Assembly: GCA_022113835.1 (NCBI GenBank)
Contig: JAILWY010000023.1
Span: 13,328,001-13,392,000, forward strand
Direction: 5' to 3'
DNA: 64,000 nt
Source of the DNA: Atopsyche davidsoni
Lineage: Eukaryota; Arthropoda; Insecta; Trichoptera; Hydrobiosidae
Shown here: positions 33,781 through 47,339 of the stretch, one piece after another
Position numbering within the stretch: the stretch's first letter is position 1
Layout: every line of letters begins with the position of its first letter
Notes under the pieces: model-generated
The model's database searches: none
What the model was told of the DNA's origin: nothing
What the model saw: only the letters and a program-made list of their open reading frames with translations
Position numbers and translations under genes: made by a program

Positions 33781-36700
33781 TCTAAAGCTGAGTGTTTGAA
33801 TTTTGAAATAGGTTATAAAAGCGCGGCAGGACCGATCGCCATCTTAATTCCCTTTTTTGCGAGTATAAAATATAATAAGGTCATAAAGGTATCTCCATGC
33901 CGCTCACTCCGGAGATTAGGCCAAATGCCTCAGCCAATTAGGGCAGCTCGCTCAGAATTCATAGTGATATGCGCTACATCTGCAGAATCATCATCAACGT
34001 CACATCAGCTATGCAGTATTTTTTTGTAATTATTTCTGATTAAAAGCTTATGTAATCAATTGCAGACATGTATTCTTATCATAAAAAAATATTTTTAAAA
34101 ACATCGAAACAGTAAAATAGTATTTAGTCAAAACAAAGGAGACAAAAAAAGTAAAATTAAGATCTGGCTCATCCTCAAAAAAATGTCACAAATGAAAATG
34201 GTCCCAAGTATATTTATAAATAAATAAAAACATAAGTTTCCCCTTGTGTTAAACAAATAGTATATTGTAATATTAAGAAAAACACCATATAACGAATTCA
34301 AATAATATTTCTAATTTCGGCATTTCTTTCTAAAAGCTGCACTTTTTCTACAATAAGATAAAATTGAAAATATATGAGTACAAATTATTTTGGAAAAAGG
34401 CTCCTCCGCGATGTGAACCTCCAGCCAGCGGCCATTTTCAGCGGGAACCGGTCCGCATGCAGATGAGTCATTAGCCGGGCGATGCCGGGAGAGCCTATGA
34501 TTTATGACACGCCGTGAAATTATTTGCAATGATGAAGACTAAATTGGCCCACCTTCGGTTTTTTGGGAGTGCTGCACTTAGGAATGCAAGAAGATATAAT
34601 GGTGTGGCATTAAATTAAAATGAGAATTACCGCTGACAACCTGTGGCATCTTCGGGCCTACCGACGGCCACAAATAAGTTACACTGGTTCTTGCTGCGCT
34701 TCGTGTGATCCCATGCACCTGCATTCATTGTTCAATAACCAACCACTAATTATAATATATATTTCACTGATCCATTGTATATTCAAAGAAACTTGCTTTC
34801 CCTTATCTATGTTAGTCACAAATGTATATATGCCAAAGTAAAGTTCTAATGCTAGAAATGAGTTAATAGCTCATCCCGTATTTGTAAAATTATATTTCAA
34901 GTAACATGTCCCTAAAAAATGAATTCAAACAAATTTCCTTTCTTTGTTTCCAAAACTACTCGATTGGAATCTTTTAAAGAATATACAAAATATAACAATT
35001 ATTGTATGTTTGCCCTGAATACATATTTTTCATTAAATTGATTTTTCTTCACATACTTGTAAAACATTGAGACTCAAATTCTAATCCAAACGATTGTAAA
35101 AAAAATAAAAGTCGTCCAACTTATCTCATTGAGGATCATATTTTAAAATGTACAATTCATAACAAACAGCATTGGATACCACAACTATCAAACCACAAAG
35201 GACACGCAAGGATCTAATCGATCAAATATTCCCAAGCGAGCTATGAAATTCAAGCTTTTACAAAATGAAGCCTACAGACATCGCCAGCCAAACGATATTT
35301 ATTACAACAACGCGTGCCAACTTGACATAACATAACAAAGCTTGGATGTTTAAATCCTACAATGTCGTGTCTTGTCATTACGGCTCGTTCTGAATCGCTC
35401 ACTGACCCATTTCAAGAGACGATCTATTTTTAATGATACATCTGGAGACCCGCTTTTTAATGACATACGGCCAGTGGATGCAGAAAATTGGAAAGAAGAT
35501 GAATGAACAAGGGTACCCCTAAATACAATAATGAAAAAATCGACCAATCGTCCTGGTTTCTTTTTTTACTATTGTGAATCAGTCAGAAGGTAGATTTTTT
35601 GTGCATATTAAAACGTATAAATAATTTAAGGAACACCTGATAGATTATAATGTGATTAGTAAAAATTTAAGCTAGTATTAATTATAATTTATTGAACAAT
35701 TCATTTTTGGGAAATCATATTTTTTTATATATCTTATTTTTTCGGGGTAGAATATTGAAATTTAACGAAACATGATTTTTGTTGAGTTACAAAATAGTAT
35801 TTTTCGATTACTGCAAAAACTTATCTTAGTCTTAAGAATTCAGGTATTTGATTTAAAAAACGCATTCCTTTAACATAAATGGATAAAAACTGAATTGCAT
35901 TAGTCAAAAGTAACTTAATTAAATGATTTATATAATATTATATGTACAAACTCCAAAAATAGTGAAATGCTTGTATACTTTGATTATTATTTTCAACTAT
36001 TAAAAAACCATAACACATCAAAAACATTGTTTTGTAACTCGTTTCCGGCACACCTAGTATAAACTTATATCATTAAAATGCTTAAATATACTTTGATTAA
36101 CTGATAAAGTAATTTAAAAAATATATGTGTTGGTATCAGTCATCGCAATTTAGTCACCAAAATAAACCAGACATAAAATATATACAACAAAATACCTCAT
36201 ATAACAGGTGTGAATCATAAAGTTCAGAATTCGATTGTAAATCTATTTTAAGATCGAATCAGACATGATTTAGTGGAACTGTATGACTAAAGCGGTTCTT
36301 TTATTCTACGTTACTTTTACTGTGAATCATCATTGATTAATTTTGGAAACCCTAAAACTTGAATCACCTGAATCTTAATTTTAAATAAGCTTTAAATATT
36401 TCATATATAATATTATTTCAATATTTGATTAAAACTTCGGTCGATAAATTTTTTTTCAATATTTTTACATTCAGTTAGTTACAGTATTATAATACTCACA
36501 GTATTATAAATTGCGCAGCATTTGATATAAATATTATGAATTTTAAAAAATATTTTTCAGTCAAATTTTATTGTTTTATTCACTCTATCAAAACCAAAAC
36601 GCACGTAAAGAGTTGTAATAAAAAAGCACATAAGCTTATTTGCTCTTCTGAAGATTGATAATGTTGAGCAACTGTGTCGAATTTATAATATACACTACAC

Positions 36701-37033
36701 TGATTCGGTACATCGGTTAGTGTAGCGACCAAGATAAAAATAGAAAATAATTTACTCATTTATTTTACTATAAAATGCTAAGATATATTTTTAGAGCATT
36801 TTTTAATTTCTCAATAAAAAGATTGTCATAGGTAAATAACTTTTTTTAAAAATAAATTTGGGATTTCATGTTTCAAGTTAGGGATGTTGGTTTTTTGTAA
36901 AATAAACCTGAAAATGTAAACATCCGCCTTAAGAGCTACCGACGTATTATTCTTTCCTTGTTAAATTACCAAAAACAAAAACTTCCGACATTATTTTCGC
37001 ACAAGCAGCACAACATTAAGTATTTTCCTTAAG
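33781..37033. other. AT-rich stretch with small mixed islands
   Basis: Mixed patches at 33830-33990 and 34390-34700; nothing recognisable as a gene in either. A perfect AGTATTATAATACT palindrome lies at 36483-36496. Confidence 0.45.
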
Positions 37034-37138
37034 TCAGGGATCTGGCTGGTCGTTGGAAGGATTCCAAGAGACCTCTGCTCTTGAGCATCCGGTCCACTCA
37101 TCTGCGCAAAGCCTATTTCTGGTCCGACGCGCACGTCG
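37034..37138 (+). other. Candidate 105 bp exon (unassigned)
   Basis: A pyrimidine-rich TATTTTCCTTAAG precedes 37034 and a consensus donor TCG/GTGAGT lies at 37139. The frame from 37036 is open for 34 codons (RDLAGRWKDSKRPL... ...KAYFWSDAHV), with in-frame stops immediately outside each boundary (TAA at 37030, TGA at 37144), as expected for an internal exon. A second frame is also open, and no protein family is recognised. Composition is clearly richer in G/C than the flanks. A chance GC island is the alternative. Confidence 0.28.
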
Positions 37139-40100
37139 GTGAGTGATTAAACAGCTTTAGACAGGAAAAGATTTGAACCCAAATATTTATATCCTTCTTA
37201 ATCCCATGATATTAGGTTTCAGTTTGAAGCGATTCAAAATATAACTTAATATCTCAGTTTAAAAACTAAAGATTTGATAATTTGAAAGAGAATAAAACGT
37301 ACTTGCTATATTATAATTTTTATGATATTTAGCTTATTATCGGATTTAAAGTTTAATTTGAACCATATTATTTTCATTTAACTAAAATAAGCATCGAACG
37401 TTGTGCTTTTCAAAGAGTTCAGCACATATTTAATCAATATTTAATGTACGCATTAATCACCTTTACTTTTTATACACGCATTTATCACCAGCAATAATAC
37501 TACTTGACAATAAAATTATACACTGTAGCGGCTTTATACCGAGTTAACCAATGGTTACATTAACTAAATCAAATGTAATAATCTACTTACTTACCGAGAC
37601 AACCTGCATTACCGTTGTGTTTTTCTACCTGCATAATATAAATATATTGATCAATATATTAAATTGAGAAAAAATAACTATACAAAACTAAATCCCAATT
37701 CAATTTATTCACTTGAAATATTTTAAAGACTTAACAAAAAAAATTGCACTTAATTCATTTTACAAGATCAATCTGTTTATGGTCGAACCATTTCTCCACT
37801 GTGCCGCGTAAAAGCAAATTTTTTGTCAAGTCCAATAATAAAGATATAAACATCGACCATTAAAAATAGCTCAAAAGAACTTTATAGGTATACAGACGTT
37901 TTATCTTAATCGATAAGAGTATATCATTAACAATCTAATGTTAGATCTGACCCGCCAAAAAATTGGCGATGGTCCGCGGCCTTTCGCTGGGGAAAGTTGC
38001 CTCGGAGTGTGTTGTTACGCCATTCGCTTACTAAAATCCGTCTAGCCATTTCTAATGTATAGAAATAAAGCCCGTCTGCCTTAAGTGGATCACCTGTCAA
38101 ATAAAAAAACCACCGAGTCACCTGTAATTAATTGTCCCTCACGGCGTACACGGCAGTTTAGCAGAGGTGAATCTACCTGGCCTCTGTTTGTACAGCGAGC
38201 GCAGGGTCGTTAATTCGACAGGATTTTTATTAACCAGATCGCTCTAGCGTGTAGTGTTTTATGTTTTAATAAGCGATAAACTCAAATTCATTACAGAAAA
38301 AAACTAATGATATATTTATGCTGTGTACTAAAGAGTTTTGTAGGTCCATACGAAATTTCAAGTGTTATCAGTAGGAATAATAAGGCACCATAATTAAGTG
38401 TTACTCTCTTATTCCTCTTCTTAAGGTGCATCATCGTAGATTAGGTACCATCTCACTGGACATATCTCTTTTATATTGAGCTATTTATTTATTTTTTCAA
38501 TATATTTTATTAGTTTCATTAGATTCTCCAACGATCACCTAGAATATGCAAGGTTTGTTTCGGTTAGAAACGTATATTTTCTAAACGTATTAGAAAATAT
38601 AAATTACTACAATATAAAGCTAAATTTCAGCAGCTTTGTAACAACAAATATTTTAAAATTTCAACGCAAAAGCTGAATTTCAGCTCTGGTTATAAAGTTC
38701 TTCTTAATTGGATCACAAAAGCCAAAGACATTTTTAAACCATTTTTTCATTGAGTGTTTTCTTACAAAGGATTGTAAGTATATTTCTTTGTTGGAGACAA
38801 AGGAAAAGATTTAATGAATGTACAGGTAACCTACATACTCGTACGTACAGTGCGAGGTGTTCTCTATTTATCATGCGCTATAGACGACCCACATCGAGAA
38901 ATCTGCAGTTTAAATTTATATTTCAACTTTATCGAGTGGTCACGAGGGCAATTAAAAATGCTACGTGCTTAGACGGGGAGCCTCTCTTAAAGGAGCGAAA
39001 CATTGCGGATAATCTTTCCATCAAAAAACTCCATATTTTTTGTCTATTTCAACGAATAATTCTAACAAAAAATGTTTTGTATTTAAGTGTACAGCCATAC
39101 ACCTTTAAGAATTTTTTGACTTATTATCGCATATTAAATTAATGTTACGGTTTTCTTAATGCAGAGAGATAGAAATGACGCTTTCTTTAATATTTATTGA
39201 AACAACCTTTTCGCTAACGTTGTGAGGTAAATTCAAAATGTGGTGGAGACTTTTATTATGGCGAAGGACCGTGAACCGTAAAGATTGTACAATGGATGTA
39301 ACTGATTATTTTAATGAGCACAATAAGATATAGCATTAATATCAATACGAGTACATTGCTTGACGGAATTATTTACTTACTTGATTGATCTCTTAGACAG
39401 TATATTTTCAACTCAGCTAGTCACTTATACATTACACTAATAAAAAAACATTGGTTTTATTAAAAAAAAACTTTTCTGAATCATTCTCTCAACACAATTC
39501 AGGAAAAAATGATGTGAACGAGGATGGTCACCATAAAAATCGTTAAAATAATATCCTTATTCGGCTGATCCGCGCAAATCTTTCATTTTTGGCGTTTGTA
39601 TAATAAAAATCAAGGTGGACCATTGCGATGGCGTCTGTAATACTCAGTGACTACACTCTTGCTTCCATAATATAAAAAAAACACTGTTGAAAGTGTATTA
39701 AAAATACCAATTTTGGAACCTTAAATTGTTATTAAAAATTATTTATTAATTATTCTAAAAAAAACTTAGATTAAAAATTAAATTGTCTTTTTTATTAGCA
39801 GGCACGTGTCTTATTTTCAAATCTTAAAAATAAATTTATGACTGCCTATTTCCTAATTAAAAAAACATGGTTGTTATGGGCTTGATAATTTAAGTAACCA
39901 TCATCATCAACGGCTAGTATTAGCATAATTGAATAGCCCTAAATCTTTTTTATTTTTAATTACAAAACTGACCTTTTGAAAGGGACATCTTTGATGCCGC
40001 CTCAAAACTATTAGCGATCATTTATGTTCAGAGTTACTTTTTATGAGTAATATATATAAATTTATGTTACAGGCTTGAAAAATCTTACGAAAACGTAGAA

Positions 40101-40916
40101 AATAAAAACAAACTAGAAAACTCCAGAAAAAATCAAATAATTATTATGCAAATATATTAATGAATATTATACAAAGCGAGGTGTACTAAATATAATACTG
40201 AGGTTATGTGTTATTAATTTACAATTTAATAATACAAAACCTTTATGTTTTTCTTTTTCATAATCCTATGCAAAATATATCTGATTCACAATCTTTAGAT
40301 AAATCGTTTTTTTTTTCTTCCTATGCGAGTTACTAAGAAGATTTCCTAAAATAAAATACAGAACCTCTTCAACAATAATACGAGTAGAATTTCAGTGGTA
40401 CAATATATTTTTTTAGAATATGCAGTGCTGTATTGTTTGAATGACCACATGTCGTTCGTTTTAAGAATATTGTAATATTGTAAATCATTTTGTTTTTTTT
40501 TAATACGTTTCAAATCATTTAGTATGAGTTTCAAGTACTTCAAGCCGTCGTGGTTTAAACAATATTGACTTTATAAGTTGATAGCTACGCCAAATGCTTC
40601 TAATTGACGCCACAATTAACATCAGCTGTTTTGAGTTAAATAGTGATTGGTTTCTCTAATAAAACCCACAGAACGTGAGTGGAAGTGGATAACTGAATGA
40701 AAGCACACGACAGATTTTAGCAAATTGTATTGTACTTATTAATTTTTATAAAATTAAAACAGTAAAAAGTACGAGAAAAAATCACAAAAAAGCAGATTTT
40801 TGAACATGTTCAGAATTTCTTACAAAATTATTACTTTAGTTAAATATTTTTGACTGAACATACTTGGTGGAACTCCATTTTGATATATTTTTAATGATTT
40901 TTTTTAGGTATTTGTT
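37139..40916. other. AT-rich stretch with mixed islands
   Basis: A mixed island lies at 37940-38240. The longest open frame in the window (38738-39142) falls here but has no ATG at its start and no recognisable domain, so it is not called. The remainder is AT-rich. Confidence 0.45.
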
Positions 40917-40921
40917 TTTAT

Positions 40922-41021
40922 TTGTGACCGGTTTTGCCAACTTATCTAATTGGTATTCAAACATAATCGAATGTTCTTCTTTGAATGTACCTACGAGATA
41001 GGTTGGCGAAACTGGTCACAA
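40922..41021. mobile_element. 100 bp MITE-like hairpin element
   Basis: The 26 bp ends (40922-40947, starting TTGTGACCGGTTTTGCCAAC, and 40996-41021, ending TGGTCACAA) are inverses with three mismatches. Inner GGTATTCAAA and TTTGAATGTACC extend the fold. TTTAT flanks both sides (40917-40921 and 41022-41026), a possible 5 bp target duplication, though such words are common in AT-rich DNA. A half-copy of the same end lies at 50350-50381. Confidence 0.72.
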
Positions 41022-41026
41022 TTTAT

Positions 41027-43050
41027 TTTAACTATATTTAATATTATACCTTAATTAAGGTCTTGCTTATAATGAACTGGATATTATTTGGCACGCCAAC
41101 TTAACATACAGCTTCGGCCGCGCGGAAAATTTTAAAAGCTTCGAATATTCATGCAGGATATTGCGAAGGTCTGCGCGCGTGCAGATATTGTACTTACGCG
41201 ACCACACTCGAATAATAATAGACCACACGAGTGCCGAGGGGTCGCCATTGTCTGCGCGGAAATGATTTCGTCTTACACAACCCAATTAAATTTAAAGCCC
41301 ATGGTATTGAACGAATGCTCGCGCCGTGCTACTGCCCTAGGTCTCACGTCCCAGACACGCTGTGCTGTGAATTTATTATCGATTTGATTAATGTCCTATA
41401 AAATGCAATAACTCGATATGAACAATAACGCGAAGGCTACTCGGACACATGAAAGGGATATGTGGCGACATGTGACGCTTGTAATGTCTTACTTTATGGT
41501 TGTACAATCCATTCACATGAATATTTAAATAGATGCTTTAAAACTCCCGGTTATCAACTGGCGAATGGGCATCAATAATAAATCGTGGCATTGTAATTTG
41601 TTGAAGTATTGATGAGATACAAACCTTAAAACAAACACATCAATGAATGAAATCTATCAAATTATTCACGTATACATTTTGTAATCCTTTGCCTGTCATT
41701 GCTAACAAGTACATATTTCGCACGTACGAGTGTATTGGCAATTTTTTCAGGTATTAGAAATATATTGTTTAAATGATTAATGCTAAAAAATGGTGGTTTA
41801 AATTTTTATAACCTTGTTTACTTTATAAGATAAAACTTTTTAAGATATGTTTATTATTTTAAATTATTAAATATTTTAGAAATATATTTAATGATGTTTT
41901 AGTTTATAAATTTTTCCCGATTTTGTACCGAATGAAATATCAATTCAATTATTCCAAAGAAAAAAATTACCCGATGAATCTTTTTTTTTTAATAAAAAAT
42001 CTTTTTTCACAGCTTTTAAAGAACGGTGTATGATTCTAGTTCACGATTGACATAAAATAAAACTTGAATATGGTGCCGTCGATATAGGTGCAGATAAATG
42101 TAATTAAGTTCACCATGTCAGTGGGTATGTGTGTACTATTCTCTTTGTGTAATCTTACAAACTTGCCAAATAAAAAAATTATAAAACTACCAAACAAACG
42201 CGTTTCCGTCTCTAAATGTCTAATAATCTAATAACATGTGTTTTGTTTACAACCTATCATTAACCACTGCTCTCGTGTAATGCTTTGTACATTTAAGAAA
42301 AGTATTTTTTTACACAGATAATTGATTTTTAAATTAAACTTCTGATTAAAGCAATTAGTTTTTTTTCTGTGCTTCTTCAAGATCACATAGATTATACAAA
42401 TTGTTGAATCAAAAGTGTTAAGATTAATATAATAATTTGTACCTCGTGCCGCAGTACCTGTGCCTCAATTAAGCAGCTGAAAACTGGGTTCGACATTCTC
42501 TAGGTCAGTATTATTTTTTTACAATTACTATGGCAGAAATATAATATATTCATCCATTACCATACCGTGGCTTTCAAAATTATAATAATTAAGTCTGGTA
42601 GAGACTGCCCGGAGAAAACTTCTGGATCTATTTGAAGATAGTTGCCAATCTTGAGATAATGTAACACGTTCGAATTCTATAGATTTGTAAATGAATAAAA
42701 AATATACATTATTCCAAGGCGGATAATAGTTTTAATGACAAATAAATTAAATTATATATATATACATTTATGACTCTTTAAAACGCATAGCTTAAGATTC
42801 GCATGGTATTTGAACCCTCTCCACTTTTGCGGCATGTCGCAGTAATCTGTTCGACCACAGTGGCACAGTACACATGCTTCAGGATTTAAATTCATTTCGG
42901 TTTTTTTAAAACAGTATATCTTCACGTAGTAATTTTTAATCGATAAACGTACAGTTACACATTTAATTGAATGAAACTACATGATCGTTCTCAAATTGCT
43001 GAAGCACGTATTGCTAATTTGATTTTTACGATATCCGAATATAATTTGTC
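41027..43050. other. Mixed island then AT-rich stretch with a decayed tRNA-like sequence
   Basis: A GC-richer patch lies at 41090-41390. It has several overlapping short frames and no recognised protein. The rest is AT-rich apart from the tRNA-like sequence at 42801-42868. Confidence 0.4.
42801..42868 (-). other. Degenerate tRNA-like sequence, possible SINE head
   Basis: On the minus strand an A-box-like TGGTCGAACAG is followed about 40 bases later by a B-box-like GGTTCAAATAC. Between them lies an anticodon-type stem TGCG-ACATGC-CGCA. The T-stem pairs poorly. It differs from the TGT-headed family at 16661, 22078 and 52974. No target duplication was found. Confidence 0.35.
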
Positions 43051-43320
43051 TTAATAAAAATAAACAATGAGTATGATTGCGGGCAGGAAGTGAAGGCGGT
43101 ACCCCCAGCGCGATAGTGGAACAGGTACCATATCACTATGGGATATGGCAAACATAACCCCGAGCCATGGCGTGGCCGCCCGCTTTCTTACCGCACAAGG
43201 CAGAGATTGAAATCTGCGAGTGAAAGTTAAATAGGTAATTAGCAGTAATATGAGATCTGCGGGGCAACGCGAAGCTCGCGCCCAAGGGGCTCTCAGTTTT
43301 AATGGCCTTAACAAATAAGC
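43051..43320. other. GC-rich island
   Basis: Balanced sequence with CCATGGCGTGGCCGCCCG inside. A 96-codon minus-strand frame spans it but ends in AT-rich sequence and shows no domain. Candidate non-coding element. Confidence 0.35.
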
Positions 43321-45599
43321 CATTGTTACACTATGGGACAATTCTCTTCGACGTAATATAACAAATCGTAGAATGACTTAAATTAAACGGATTCTTAAAA
43401 ACAAAAACTGGATTTTTTTTTTTATGAATTCAAGGCAACCAATGATTAGTTTTAAAAGATAACTTTGTAGCTTATATATAAAATATATAACTATTAGTTC
43501 AATATAATATGCATATTAGGAAATTACGACCTATTTTGTATTTGTAAGTTCCTTCGCCTTTCAAAAGTTACTTCCGAATTCAGTAAAGTCTTCTTTTAAC
43601 CTATCTTTTGAGTTAATCATAAGGTGTTCAATCAATTAAAATGTTTTTTTTTTAATTTTTACGTTTTGTTAGTAATTAGCTACCCTAAAGTTAAGAAAAC
43701 TCTGCTGTTCGTATTGTCGATTGATCCAGTTTATCATGAGTAATGGGAAGAGCCCTCTGGGGCGAAGGGTTCTTGTTGAACGCTCAGTTACCGATGGTTA
43801 ATGATGATTATAATGTTGGGAGCCACTGCCCGTAGCTGCGGGGTTCTAATATGGACGCGGGCAGCACCGAGAGGTGTGAGAGACGAACAAATGGATGGAA
43901 ACCATTTAAGATGCTTCAGTAATTATTCCATAATTGATAACAACTACATATTCGGATGGTGTTGGTTTTTTTTTGGGTATTAATCTACTTGGACTAAACA
44001 CTGTACTTAGAGCGTTGGATGTTATAGAGACTTTGTTGCGGTGCGGTGGTACACCTGCTACAATTGTGTTTGGGCAATAAATAGATCTATAGCAAAAAAA
44101 AATTATATATATATAAATTTATTTTATAGTGAAATTTTATAAATATCACAGCAATTTAAAAATGATTCTTGAAGCTCATCACAGTAAATGGAAATCATTA
44201 TGTAGTAAGTAAGTTCCATTAGTCTTGTAAGTTTTTAATGGTGTATTTTATTTAAAAACAGTATTTTTTTATTATAATAATATAAATCATTATATAAAGT
44301 CCTCATTTAAAAAAAATTGTTATGTAAAAAATTACTATTGACAAAGCTGCAATTAATCGGAACATTTCTTGCTTCCCTCTTACTCTAGCAGGGTGGTGAG
44401 ATTAAAGACTCGTCATTTAGATTATTCGATATGAGATTTCTCTCATTCATGAAACAAAAACTAAAGAATGAAACTAAAAATGAGCAAGTGGTTCACCCGG
44501 GTTAGGAGCTACTGAGAAAGTGCCCGAAGCCCCGCATGGTCTTCATCTCCCTACGATTAGACCAGTCTCCTTACTCCGGAGCAAGTACCGCACCTGGTGC
44601 GCACTTCTCACCTGGGCCGCGCGTGATTCCCACGCGCTCACCGTGTGATTTATTGGAGATCGAATGATCATGTTTGATGAATGACTCAGCGAGACGCGGG
44701 CCTCTGATCGAGCCGAACTCCGGGGACATGACAGCTCCATGCATGTTGGCTCTTCCCGCCAATCCTTGTCTTATCCGCTGCTAAACGATCGCCGATGATT
44801 AACATGAGAATTGCGTTACATTGATAAGACGATCGTGTGCCTGACTTAACTGTTATTTTAATTAATCGTATAACTTTAATATCTTACTCAGAGTTATCAC
44901 TAAAGCATGCCTAAGTATAGTTTGATGATGCTACAATTATTTATTTATTGTATATCAAATAGTTTTAATCGTCCTTTACAATCATTACAAAATCTAATGC
45001 TATTAACAACAATGTACATTGTGATGTCATCAAGCTATACATTAAAATATTATATAAATTATTTATAGCTTTAATTTTATAGAAATCTCTTAGGTGGTAT
45101 ATCCCTGAAGTATTTATATTTTTTAAATTATTTTTCTTGCTAAGTTATTTTTTATTAAAAAAAAAAACTATGTGCTCGCATATAAGTTATTAAAAATGGA
45201 ACGAGTAAAGTGCGAATCTATACTCATGATTTTTTTATTTATATGATTTCGGCAATAAAATAGCAATATATTAATTATATAACGCATACCGACTCAACAC
45301 ACATAGTGTTTTGCAAATCATCATCTGTCATACAGTATGAGATTAACCTGTCAGCATGGAGATCGGACCTCCAACATATGTATCAAGAGAGAGTAGTCCC
45401 AACGATTGAGCCAATAAACCAAAAATGATGATGCATGATGTCTTGATGGCTAATCGAGAATCGTTAAAAGTCAGATGAAACCTTTTTCTGCGGTGTCCTC
45501 TGTCTCATTTTCTTTTTTGGCAACATGGGAAGCGGCCATGCGTAGTGTCGTATATAGTTTTATATAAAAATAAAAACATTAGCGTGGTATTAAAAGATC
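43321..45599. other. AT-rich stretch with islands at 43740-43890 and 44490-44800
   Basis: The 44490-44800 island is GC-rich, with repeated CGCG/ACGCG words and overlapping open frames in two registers; no protein is recognised. The 45290-45430 stretch has a mixed, repeat-like look but could not be assigned. Confidence 0.4.
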
Positions 45600-45890
45600 G
45601 GGCATACTACGAAGCCGTCTGGCTGCCTCACGTAACTGGCTCCCTCCTCGGATATTTTATTCACGAGCTATACTGCCGCCGACTTTTCAAGTTTAATTCC
45701 CAGCGACTCATAAAGAACTCCCCGCCCACCTGTCCGATAAAACGCACCGACAAAAATGCGGACATTTGGCAGCAAGTCAAGGTCAACTTTCTGCGTTTTT
45801 CCTATTTCCGACCTCCGCGACGATTGCTGATCCTCCGGATGCTGCGACCAGGAGACCAGCAAAATTCTGGGACAGTGGTCCATTGAAGTA
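45600..45890. promoter_or_regulatory. Island open in three frames, with a TCAAGGTCA site
   Basis: About 290 bp of balanced composition. Long frames run on both strands at once (plus 45545-45886, minus 45668-45883, plus from 45766), which signals composition rather than a gene. A perfect FTZ-F1/ERR-type site, TCAAGGTCA, lies at 45777-45785. No domain is recognised in any frame and none has a good start context. Confidence 0.3.
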
Positions 45891-47339
45891 CGTCGATAAT
45901 CAAATAATCAACTTTACAGACATCTATCAAAAATTATCACTTCATTTAGGTTATGTAGCTTTAAGAGTTATGAAAACTATACAAAAGACTGAAATTTTAT
46001 ATTTGTTTCATTTAAAAAAAAAAAATTATATGCAAACCTTACCATATTCAAATCACAGTGATTAGCTTTGGATTTTATTTACTACATTCATATGTTTTAA
46101 AATTATAGTATTTAGGTCGATCATGATATTCAAATATCTAAACCGTAATGTTCAAAAAACTAATATGAAATATTTATGTGTTTTTAAGTCATAAATAAAA
46201 TAACCGGAATAATTGTGGTAAGCATAAATTGTACGTTAATCGTGGTTGAAAGTTCATAACTTTGCCTATGAGTTTAATTTCAGATTAGGAGGTTTGGGGA
46301 TTATGTTAATGTCATACATTTTGTGTTCGGGCTGGTTTTAACTAAACATATTAATACTCAATAAGAAGAAGAAAAAAAAACACATTCTTTTTGTCGCAGT
46401 AATTCGTGGTAAGTAAAAAAGTTGAGCGCTTATGTTCATGACTCATGAATAATTCTAAAATATGTCGCGTAATATAATAACATTTCATCTTCTGGGAAAA
46501 GTGATTCGACACCTTGTACATTTCCGAGTTATGCTTCTCGTGAATACAAAAAAATGCATGAAATTGGATGCTGGTTAACTATAGTGTAGGCGGGCAGTGC
46601 TTGTCCCTGCTTAAATCTAAAGACTTATGACGTCACCGAGTGGCAAAAGTTCCGCTCGTCCCGCGAATTCTGGTCTTCTCATACCCTCCCACAGAATGGC
46701 CTTCTCAAAAAAGTTTAGCAATTACGCCCAAGATTAATATCCTTTGCGGTTCTCCTGAAAATATATCCAGGGGTTTGATACAAATGGTACACAATAATAT
46801 TTACACTCGGACTGGGTCACTAGACTCCTGCTATGAATCTGTTTATTTAATAATTTGCGTTTTCTTATCTTTCACTTTCATTTTTCGCTGTTGATTTCCA
46901 TTCATTATTTAAAGGTGACTCAACTAATCTTATATTTACTTTTTTTGTTGGTTATGTGTCAATTGCTTTATACCAAAGTAAAGGTGATTTTTTTAAACTC
47001 ATATTTGATCTGTTTTACAAAAAAAAAAACTTTTGGTCCAATTTACCAAATACTTTATATAATTTTTTTTTTATTTTTGAAGGTAAGAAGTATATATCAC
47101 AATAGTAGATCAACAAACTACTGACAGTTTACCTAAATCAATATTCATTAGTGATGGAGAAACAAATTAATATTAAAACTATGTTGAAAATTTTTAATTT
47201 TTAATTTGTCTGTATTACTTTTCTATTTTTATCAGTTCATATTTATTATTTTACATTATACTTAAAATAAAATATAATCCATTAGATTAAAATCAAGAAA
47301 ACTTACATGTTTCTATTTTTACAGTAGAAGTTCAAAAAC
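45891..47339. other. AT-rich non-coding stretch
   Basis: A small mixed patch at 46580-46700 contains TGACGTCA (46628-46635). Nothing else recognised. Confidence 0.45.

Noticed and set aside
37168..37215. B-box-like ATTTGAACCC as a tRNA/SINE head
   Set aside because: The T-stem does not pair and no A-box lies at the right distance.
38738..39142. Longest open frame in the window (130 codons from a TTG)
   Set aside because: No ATG near its start, AT-rich codons, no domain or family resemblance, and no splice context. A frame of this length is plausible by chance in 64 kb.
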